Under the pieces are notes generated by a model that saw only the letters and a list, made by a program, of their open reading frames with translations, was not told the DNA's origin and made no database searches. A stretch of 64,000 nt of DNA from Agrostemma githago (Eukaryota > Streptophyta > Magnoliopsida > Caryophyllales > Caryophyllaceae), in assembly GCA_958450325.1 (NCBI GenBank), contig OY288246.1, positions 36,822,544 to 36,886,543 on the forward strand, written 5' to 3'. Of this stretch, positions 56,815 to 64,000 are shown one piece after another (position 1 is the first letter of the stretch; every line of letters starts with the position of its first letter). The position numbers and the translations under genes were made by a program.

Positions 56815-57535
56815 TTATGTATATCAGCTGTACAAAACCAATCTTAGCACATCATTGTACATAATTCTATATCAGTTGTACATAACCCATCTTAGCACAT
56901 CATTGTACATAATTCTATATCAGCTGTACATAACCCATCTTAGGACATCATTGTACATAATACAATATCAGTTGTACATAACCAATCTTAGCACATCATT
57001 GTACATAATTTTATATCAGTTGTACATAACAAATCTTAGCACATCATTGTACCTAATTCTATATCAGCTGTACATACATAACCCATCTTAGGATATCATT
57101 GTAAATAATTCAATATCAGCTGTACATAACTAGAGGTGATCATTTGCGGGTTCGGACCGGACACGGGCCGGGCTAAGTGTAAAATTTTGGCCCACGGACA
57201 AGCGGGTTAGCGGGTTTGGGACGGGTTTGCGGGCCGGGCCTTTGTATATTTTTGAAAATGTTGTGTCCAAGCCCGCTAAAAATTCGGGCCGGACGTGACG
57301 GGCCAATCGGGCGGTACGTCCCATGAACAGCTATATACATAACCAATCTTAGCACATCATTGTACATAATTCTATATCAGCTGTACATAACCCATCTTAG
57401 GAAATCATTGTACATAATTCAATATCAGCTGTACATAACCAATCTTACCACATCATTGTACATAATTCTATATCAAGTGTACATAACCCATCTTAGCACA
57501 TCATTGTACATAATTCTATATCAGCTGTACCCTAA
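56815..57535 (+). repeat. 48-bp tandem repeat array
   Basis: The unit ATCATTGTACATAATTCTAT followed by ATCAGCTGTACATAACCCATC starts at 56851, 56899, 56947, 56995, 57043 and 57095. It continues after an insertion at about 57356, 57404 and 57452. Short ORFs encoding YIILYQLYITHL-type repeats only reflect the array period (16 codons). Confidence 0.93.
57131..57329. mobile_element. GC-rich 0.2 kb insertion in the 48-bp array
   Basis: GGGCCGGGC-type sequence splits the array. The array piece CAGCTGTACATAAC before it (57117-57130) recurs imperfectly right after it (about 57330-57345), consistent with a target duplication of about 14 bp. Starts TAGAGGTGATC. The family is unknown. Confidence 0.6.
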
Positions 57536-57560
57536 ACCCTTTTCTGTCCCGTCTTATGCT

Positions 57561-57810
57561 CACTACTACAATAAAGGCCTATTGCAACATTTACAATGCA
57601 ACATTTTATTATTGTGTTGCAATTTCTAATAGTGATATTAGCTATGCAACACTTATCTAAAAAATGTTGCATTTAATCTAAAAATGCAACATTTTTACAA
57701 AAATGTTGCAATTATAACACGATTTAGCAACACTTTCAAGAAATTGTTGCATTTAGTAAAACATTTAGCAACACTTTGTTTAATTTGTTGCAATAATATT
57801 GTTAGGATAA
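57561..57810 (+). repeat. CACTA left terminus and subterminal repeats
   Basis: CACTACTACAATAAAGG is followed by about ten copies of the 7-8 bp motif TTGCAAC or its complement, the expected binding sites for the element's own DNA-binding protein. Confidence 0.85.
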
Positions 57811-58351
57811 TTGATTACCCACAATTAAATAATAAATAAAATAAAATAAGATAATGGGAAAGTTCGGTTTGATTTTAGTGTAAAAAACTAAAAAAAAAAA
57901 TCTCAATTACGATTTTAACTCTTAGGAAACCAACATCTCTTATATATTCTTAAGTAATCATTATTTAAGTATTACTTTGTAATTAGTACCAGACATGAGA
58001 AACGAGATCGGACGATGTGCGAGTTTGGTCACAAACTCAGAAGTCGGGTCATATGAGTTGTTTAATCTCAATCTCAATTTTGTACGGTTTTTTGGATTGG
58101 GAGACTTATTAGAGTTATGTGCCCATTGAATCGTCGCAGACTCACTGGTCATAATATTTTGCACGATCTAAGTCAATGAGGTTGGATCAGTCCATTTTCC
58201 ATTGGAACTTGAAAATAAAGTTCATTTATTTAAGGTTGGAGTCATTTTTGGATTACTACTACAAAATTATTAGTTTCTTGACGATTGAAGCTAGCTTTCA
58301 AAAGTGTCCACCCTTTTCTTTATCAAATTTTATTTGTCTACCCTTTAATAT

Positions 58352-58781
58352 GTCGACAGTAGGGGTAAGGAAAAAAAGACGGAACCGGTAACCGAACCGA
58401 AATCCGGTTTGAAAAACCCAAAAATCCGGGTTTTGGAAGTTGAAAACCGGTTCGGGTACTCGAAACCGGTTTTTTGTTGAAAAATGGGTCGGGTTCGGTT
58501 CACAATTTTAAAAACCGATCGGTTTACACTTTTAAACGAAAAAATGAAAAATGCATACGCAAATTAGTGACACCGGGTCAAAAACCGCTCTGAAACCGGT
58601 TAAAAAACCGGTTTTTAACGAAAATAACCATATTTTTTAAAACCGGGTCATAAAAATCGGAACGGTTTCAGTTTACAATATGGAAAAAAAATTAAACGGA
58701 TACCCGATTCGAACCGTGTTGATTTCGGTTCGGGAAAAAACAGTTTTTAAAAACGGGTACCCGATTTTGTTCACCCTAATC
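58352..58781. mobile_element. Foldback-type MITE rich in AACCGGTT motifs
   Basis: It begins AGGGGTAAGG and ends GTTCACCCT, an inverted pair of the AGGGGTGAAC type common in hAT-like MITEs. The interior repeats AACCGGTTT, CGGGT and TTCGGTT in both orientations. No clean 8-bp duplication was seen, so superfamily and limits are tentative. Confidence 0.55.
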
Positions 58782-59539
58782 GAGAATTGTTTTTTGTAAT
58801 TATAATTCATAAACGAATTAAAACTTCTAAATAAACTGATACAAAAGAAATGAGCGGTGAATGAAACAATTGAAGAACGTTCATCCCGCTCAAATCTTTT
58901 GGATATCCCAAAAACTCTAAATCGTCACCCCGCAAAATCAGAACCAAATTTGGAAATCCCCAAATCAAACCTTTTTGATTTCGCGTATAACTCTGCTGCT
59001 CCTCCTTCATTCTGCGTATAAATTCGATCCTTGATTATATATTTCGCTTTTTCATCAATAAAAGTGTCACTGTTCATACCACCGTTCGTATCGTATATGT
59101 GCACTGCATAATTCGTCAATACCTTTGTATCATATGCTGTTGTGCTATTGATTTTGCGTCAATGTTGTGCTATTGATTTCGCGATCACTACTGCCGATTA
59201 TTGATTTCAGGTATGAATTTTATTTCCGGTCTGATATTGATTTCACTTTTGATTTTGTGTCACTGTTGTGCTATTGATTTCTCATCACCGTTTTTCTGAT
59301 TTTATCACAGTTCGTTTAGATACACAGTACGCATCACCGTTCCGATTACGCTGTATATCACTGTGCTGCTATCTTCACCTTATCTCGCTAAATCAGGTAA
59401 CATTCGTCGATTAATTTCTTAATTTTTTTTTCAATTTATAAACTTTGTCGGTTTGAATAGATTTAACTTCATCGTGATTATGATATAGTTGTGTATTTTG
59501 TTGACTTTTCTGTGAATTTTTACTGTTAATTGATGTTGC

Positions 59540-59850
59540 TATTGTTAGTTGCTGTGCTTGCTGCTGTTTTTAGTTGTTGTAATTGTTGTTGCTGCTGCTG
59601 TTAATTGTTCTAATTACTGCCGCTCATTATTGCTGTAAACTTATGCTGCTGCTGCTGTTAATTGCTGTAAAGTGATGCTATTGCTGTTGTTAATTGCTGT
59701 AATCTGATGCTGCTGTTGCTGTAATTGTTGTTGCTGTTGCTGTAAATTGCTGTAATTGTTGATGCTGTAAACTGTTGCTGCTGTTAATTGCTGTAAAATG
59801 TTATTGCTGCTGCTGGTTATTGATGGTTGCTGTTTTTGCTGCTGTTAATA
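59540..59850 (+). repeat. TGCTGTTAATTGCTGTAA repeats upstream of the transposase
   Basis: Irregular repeats of TTGCTGCTG and TTAATTGCTGTAA occur in what is probably a 5' leader intron. Possible splice sites are AATCAG/GTAACA near 59396 and TTTTTCCAG at 60000-60008. The same repeat type recurs at 63710-64000. Confidence 0.8.
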
Positions 59851-60024
59851 TAGATTAATTAGACAAACAAAAAATTCCTTGCGAAATTGAAGTCAATAAA
59901 AATTATTTCTTATAAATTATCATCACCATTCACAATTAAATCAAGAAAAAGTACAAAATTATTTCTTATACATTTGTTTTTTCAAATCAAATTCTAATTT
60001 TTTTCCAGAATTAGCGATCGGAAG

Positions 60025-62505
60025 ATGGAAACAAATAGAAGTTGGATGTATTTACCTAGACGATTACCAGAGTTTGAATATGGAGTTGTTGAATTCCTTA
60101 ATCAGTCATTTTCTAAGGTCTCTGTAGGGGGTCAAATAAGGTGTCCATGTAAGCGGTGTAAAAACCATTTTTGGTTAAGACGTGCCGAGGTTAGGGATCA
60201 TCTAAAAGTTTTTGGTTTTGTTGACGACTATTATTTGTGGACTTTCCATGGTGAAGAACGTACACAAACTGAAGTTGAGAGGCAAACATTTCTATATGAT
60301 ACGAGTGAATTATTAACTGACAGATTTAGAAATGTTTTCGAAGGTTCGACTAACGTAGAAAATGGTCCAAATGATGAAGCTAAAAACTTTTATAGGTTGG
60401 TGGAGGATGGTAAACAAGAGTTGTTCCCGGGATGTAAAAACTTTTCTAAACTTTCTTTCATCATTCGACTCTTTTTATATAAGACACTTCATGGACTTAG
60501 TAATCTAGCTTTTGATGACCTCCTACTACTTTTGAAAGAATTGCTTCCGGAAACAAATCTTCCTAGAAGTTTTAGAGAAGCTAGAAACACAGTGAGAGAC
60601 CTAGGCCTTGACTATAAAAAGATACCTGTGTGCCCGAATGATTGCATGCTATATTGGAAAGAACATGAAAATGAAGACGTATGTCATGGGTGTCATGTCT
60701 CCAAGTGGAGACAATACGAAGAAAGTGCTTTGAATGAGTCCTCTAAACCCATTCATCGCATTCCAGCTAAGGTCTTATGGCATTTTCCTCTAAAACCAAG
60801 ATTGCAGAGATTATTTATGTGCTCTAAAACCGCAGAATATATGACTTGGCATGACGATGAGTGTCCAAAAGACGGAAATCTTCGGCATCCTGTTGATGGC
60901 TTAGCTTGGCAACAATTTGATTCGTTATACCCTAACTTTTCTAAAGAACCTAGAAATGTCAGGTTAGGTTTGGCTTCGGATGGCTTTAGTCCATTCCGGA
61001 CATTGAGTGTTGCTCATAGTACATGGCCTGTAGTGTTGATCAATTATAATTTACCGCCGTGGATGTTTATGCAGCATGAACATTTGATGTTATCGCTTCT
61101 TATCCCTGGGTCCGAGGGTCCTGGAAATAATATTGACATATATTTACAACCCTTGATTGATGAGTTAAAGGATCTTTGGAATACTGGGTTGGAAACTTAT
61201 GATAAAAAAAGGAATGAAACATTCTTGTTGCATGCTTCTTTGTGTTGGACAATAAGTGATTTTCCCGGTTACTCAATGTTATCGGGTTGGAAAACAAAGA
61301 GTAAGCTTGCATGTCCAAATTGTAACCATGAAACCGACTCGTCTTATTTGAATCACAGTAAAAAGATGTGTTATATGGGTCATCGCCGATTTTTAAATGT
61401 GCAGCACCCTTGGAGAAATATGAAAAAGTCATTTAATGGTAAGGTTGAAGAGAGACTTTCTCCCAAACCTTTAAGTGAATTTGATGTTTTCGAAGAGGTT
61501 TCTGGTTTTTCTAATTCATTTGGGAAAAAGCAAAAACAAAAGAGAACTAATGATTGCCTTTGGAAAAAGAAGTCGATTTTTTTTGAGTTACCATACTGGA
61601 AATTCAATACATGTCGACATAATCTAGATGTGATGCATATTGAAAAAAAATTGTGTGATAATGTGTTGGGCACTCTATTGGATATGGCTGGGAAAACTAA
61701 AGATCATGCAAAAGTTCGGTTTGATATTCTAGAGTTAGGTATTAGAGAAGCCTTGCATCCTCAACTTTCACATGATCGGAAACATGTTTATTTTCCAAAG
61801 GCATGTTATTCAATGGGTACAAAAGAAAAAGAAATGTTCTGCCATACTTTGAAATATGCAAAAATGCCGAAGGGAATTGCTTCAAACATTTCACGGTGTG
61901 TGAATTTTGCTCAAAAGAAAGTACATGGTTATAAGAGCCATGATGCTCATATCTTGTTACATTACTTGATTCAAGTTGCTGTTAGAAGGTCCCTTCCGAA
62001 GCAGGTAGCTACTCCTTTGATTAGGCTTAGCGGTTTTTTCCGGAAGCTATATAGTAAGGTTCTAAATCCTAATGAACTTGATCATTTGAAAACTGAAATT
62101 GTTGAAATTTTGTGTGAGTTTGAAAAAATTTTCCTTCCATGTTTCTTTGACATAATGGTGCACCTACCTATTCATCTAGTGGATGAAATTAAGAACGGGG
62201 GCCCGGTTCACGGAAGAGGGATGTATTTCATTGAAAGATATTTGTGTAAGCTAAAATCATATGTTCGGAATAGAGGTCGTCCAGAATGGTCTATTGTAGA
62301 AGGATACTTGATTGAGGAGTGCACCAGATTCTGTTCTCGGTACTTGAATGAGGGAAATATCACAAGTGGTAGCAAGGCACCGATTGAAATGGACGAAAAT
62401 GCTTCCAAAGTCCGTGAAAAATATCTGTTTGCTAATGATGGGAAACCGTTAGGAGGAAAAAAAGTGGAGATATGGCAAGTTATTCACACTAGATCCCGAA
62501 AGTGA
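60025..62505 (+). CDS. CACTA transposase (TNPD/Transposase_21), main exon
   Basis: An 826-codon frame opens 16 bp after a polypyrimidine tract and CAG, consistent with a leader intron. Residues about 4-80 form the Transpos_assoc zinc domain (NRSWMYLPRRLPEFEYGVVEF, CPCKRCKNH). From about 120 the Transposase_21 region begins (FPGCKNFSKLSFIIRLFLYK, VCPNDCMLYWKEHENEDVCHGC), continuing to PWRNMKKSFNGK. A DUF4218 domain (LPKQVATPLIRLSGFFRKLY, PCFFDIMVHLPIHLVDEI) spans about 650-770. The protein cuts and rejoins the CACTA ends. The last 8 codons are off frame: from about 62481 another frame continues as HRYVLFNSENDEVDQYIE to a good splice donor at 62566, so a one-base shift truncates the protein. 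Confidence 0.9.
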   Translation: METNRSWMYLPRRLPEFEYGVVEFLNQSFSKVSVGGQIRCPCKRCKNHFWLRRAEVRDHLKVFGFVDDYYLWTFHGEERTQTEVERQTFLYDTSELLTDRFRNVFEGSTNVENGPNDEAKNFYRLVEDGKQELFPGCKNFSKLSFIIRLFLYKTLHGLSNLAFDDLLLLLKELLPETNLPRSFREARNTVRDLGLDYKKIPVCPNDCMLYWKEHENEDVCHGCHVSKWRQYEESALNESSKPIHRIPAKVLWHFPLKPRLQRLFMCSKTAEYMTWHDDECPKDGNLRHPVDGLAWQQFDSLYPNFSKEPRNVRLGLASDGFSPFRTLSVAHSTWPVVLINYNLPPWMFMQHEHLMLSLLIPGSEGPGNNIDIYLQPLIDELKDLWNTGLETYDKKRNETFLLHASLCWTISDFPGYSMLSGWKTKSKLACPNCNHETDSSYLNHSKKMCYMGHRRFLNVQHPWRNMKKSFNGKVEERLSPKPLSEFDVFEEVSGFSNSFGKKQKQKRTNDCLWKKKSIFFELPYWKFNTCRHNLDVMHIEKKLCDNVLGTLLDMAGKTKDHAKVRFDILELGIREALHPQLSHDRKHVYFPKACYSMGTKEKEMFCHTLKYAKMPKGIASNISRCVNFAQKKVHGYKSHDAHILLHYLIQVAVRRSLPKQVATPLIRLSGFFRKLYSKVLNPNELDHLKTEIVEILCEFEKIFLPCFFDIMVHLPIHLVDEIKNGGPVHGRGMYFIERYLCKLKSYVRNRGRPEWSIVEGYLIEECTRFCSRYLNEGNITSGSKAPIEMDENASKVREKYLFANDGKPLGGKKVEIWQVIHTRSRK

Positions 62506-62565
62506 ACAAGCACACCGATATGTCTTATTCAATTCGGAGAACGATGAGGTTGATCAATACATAGA

Positions 62566-62654
62566 GTAAGTTTACTTGTCTAATGGATTTTTTTTTAATT
62601 TCTGAAAATGCTATACTTGTTGTAATTGTTGGTTGTTGTAATTATTGTATACAG
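62566..62654 (+). other. Transposase intron
   Basis: GTAAGT at 62566 to TATACAG at 62654 (89 bp). Joining keeps the family segment IEEHG in frame. Confidence 0.75.
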
Positions 62655-63507
62655 GGAGCATGGAGCTTTTTTAAACTCACAAAGAAGGAATAGCAGGTGG
62701 AAACGTGCGCAAAACCATGCTCACGAATTTGCCAATTGGTTAAAACAAAAGGTCATTGAAGAGAATGTTTCGAACCAAATTTTTTGGCTTGCAAAGGGTT
62801 TTTCTCAAACTGCCAGGAGGTATAGGGGATATTACGCTAATGGGTATGAGTATTACACTAAATCTCGTGATACGAAATGCAAAACCCAGAATAGTGGTGT
62901 AACTCTTCAAGCGCTAACTTCTAGTTTTGCTAGGTCTAGAGATCAAAATCCTTTAGAAGGAAAGTATTATTTAACGTAGTGTTGTTTCGTTGTGAGTGGT
63001 ATCAATTATGGTGCGATTCTAGAAATTATTGAGCTTAGTTACTCGTCAATATTTAACGTAGTGTTGTTTCGTTGTGAGTGGTATCAACCAGAGAAAGATG
63101 AATACGGGATGACTTGTGTCAATGTGAACAAGTTATGTTCTGTGGATGATCCATTTGTCATACCATCCCAGGTTCACCAAGTCTTTTATGTTGCGGATCC
63201 TATCGTAGAGGGACTTCAATATGTAATGACTAAAGTTCCAAGAGATGTCTTTGATGATGGTGATGACACAATTGACACAAGTTCATACTGGCAGGAACTT
63301 GATGACCCTATGCTTCATTCTAAGTTGCCTCTTTCTGATGAAGAAATCGTACCATCCAGAGAAGATATAGAACCTGCTATCATTGATGCAAATACTATGT
63401 TGTCAAATGTTAATGACATATGTCACTTTAGCGAATCTAATTCCGATTGTGATGACACTATATGGGATTGGATGGAAGCGGATGAAGATCATGTTGACGA
63501 GGAATGA
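62655..63507 (+). pseudogene. CACTA transposase C-terminal exon (DUF4216), broken by a duplication
   Basis: It reads EHGAFLNSQRRNSRWKRAQN, the WLKQKV segment and TQNSGVTLQALTSSFARSRD. At 62969 a 37-bp piece (62969-63005) duplicates 63051-63087 and introduces the stop of LEGKYYLT. After it the frame resumes with YGAILEIIELSY and the DUF4216 core VVLFRCEWYQP, DDPFVIPSQVHQVFYV, and an acidic C-terminus ending HVDEE at 63507. Domain order is as in plant En/Spm TNPD proteins. The frameshift at about 62481 and this duplication mean the gene is disabled. Confidence 0.85.
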
Positions 63508-64000
63508 GGAGTCGTGTTACTAATTATGTTTGCGAACTAATTATCATATTATTTATAGATCTTTCCACTGGTTTATTGTCTCATTTCGAACAATTGCGTA
63601 CTGATTAATCGTTTAATGGCTTTTTTGATGTTGCTACTTGTTGTTAATTGGTGCCGAATACACTGATATACTCTGATGTTTCCTTAATTTTTTTGTTGTA
63701 TGAAACCAAGTCGCTGAAGACGAGCATTAGTTGATGCTAATTTCTGTTAATTGCTGATGTTGTTAATTGTTGCTGGTGCTGTTAACTGTCGTTGATTCCT
63801 GCTGCTGTCAATAATTGCTGCTGCTGTCGTTAATTGCTGTTGTTTGTTGCTGTCAAGTGCTGTAAAATGCTATTGTTTGTTGCTGTAAATTGCTGTAAAT
63901 TGCTGTAAACTGTTGTAAATTGCTGTAAACTGATGTAAAATGCTGTAAACTGCTGCTGTAAACTGCTACAAATTGCTATAAATTGCTGTAAACTGCTGTA
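63508..64000 (+). repeat. TGCTGTAAA-type repeats downstream of the transposase
   Basis: After about 200 bp of ordinary AT-rich DNA, repeats of TTGCTGTAAACTGCTGTAAA fill the stretch from about 63710 to the window end, echoing the upstream block at 59540-59850. No gene is seen. Confidence 0.8.

Larger units (their letters stand above)
56015..57560. mobile_element. Left part of another TA-flanked element with tandem array
   Basis: It starts directly at the TA tract with GATTCAGGATCCAATGAGGC, an end type common next to TA repeats in plant genomes. It runs through TCTTCATCATT-rich DNA and a 48-bp repeat array. The right end is not seen, because the CACTA element begins at 57561. No protein is encoded. 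Confidence 0.5.
57561..64000 (+). mobile_element. CACTA (En/Spm) transposon, left part
   Basis: It starts with the diagnostic CACTACTACAATAAA. The next 230 bp carry many subterminal copies of TTGCAACA or ATGTTGCA in both orientations, as in En/Spm-type elements. A Transposase_21 gene follows at 60025-63507 on the same strand. The right end is outside the window, so the 3-bp target duplication cannot be checked. Confidence 0.88.

Noticed and set aside
56815..57535. CRISPR-like regularly spaced repeats
   Set aside because: The 48-bp units are directly tandem with no unique spacers, in a plant nuclear transposon. This is a satellite-like array.
57530..57545. Telomere-like ACCCTAAACCC
   Set aside because: There is a single copy of the motif with no array, so it is chance.

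Overview
The window is plant nuclear DNA from a repeat-rich genome, most likely a eudicot. The evidence is nested LTR retrotransposons with plant-type primer sites, plant L1-like LINEs carrying an RNase H domain, Stowaway and Tourist MITEs, a CACTA element with a Transposase_21 gene, a Helitron with RPA-like and Rep/helicase genes, and one plant-specific WEB-family gene. I saw no tRNA, rRNA, organellar or bacterial genes. Only one apparently intact host gene was found, at 38704-40473 on the plus strand.

Layout. (1) 1-580 is an antisense fragment of a gag-protease element. (2) 581-15492 is an Athila-like Ty3/gypsy element with a truncated 5' LTR, a tRNA-Asp primer site, a gag-protease frame carrying one stop, long non-coding DNA and a complete 1.85 kb 3' LTR. 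A 5'-truncated LINE (6331-12453, 14-bp target duplications) sits inside it. A young 4-kb gag-protease-only LTR element (6533-10524, duplication ATAAC) sits inside the LINE. This is three levels of nesting. (3) 15493-34106 and probably beyond is a decayed Helitron. It holds a multi-exon RPA70-like gene broken by a 2.1 kb non-coding LTR element (17653-19771, duplication AGTTT), a 3.9 kb solo LTR (20791-24670, duplication ATTCT), then a Rep plus PIF1-like helicase gene with introns, several stops and a 1.4 kb insertion (31349-32756, duplication GCAAG). (4) 34.1-38.7 kb holds gene-fragment-like pieces, a second diverged copy of the 1.4 kb LTR-like repeat, a Tourist-like MITE and a tiny poly(T) retro-insertion. 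(5) The WEB-family gene is followed 175 bp after its stop by an antisense LINE (40666-43201, 17-bp duplications).

(6) 43.4-57.5 kb is a chain of elements lying on TA microsatellites: a 2 kb terminal-inverted-repeat element with many AGTAACA motifs, a 0.29 kb foldback MITE, a 10 kb minus-strand LARD-like element (45816-55789, duplication TCTCA) with 3.5 kb LTRs and a non-coding core, about 200 bp of TA repeat, and another such element containing a 48-bp tandem array. (7) From 57561 to the window end is the left part of a CACTA element with its transposase gene, which carries one frameshift and a templated 82-bp-period duplication.

The LTR elements in the window are all non-autonomous or reduced: none retains reverse transcriptase or integrase, although gag-protease genes, primer sites and polypurine tracts are often well kept. 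They must have depended on enzymes encoded elsewhere. This population of gag-only, non-coding and long-LTR parasites, including two that keep a relic of the same pol C-terminal tail, is the most distinctive aspect of the window. Boundaries given to the base rest on target-site duplications read directly from the sequence. Family names are from recognition of motifs, not from database searches.
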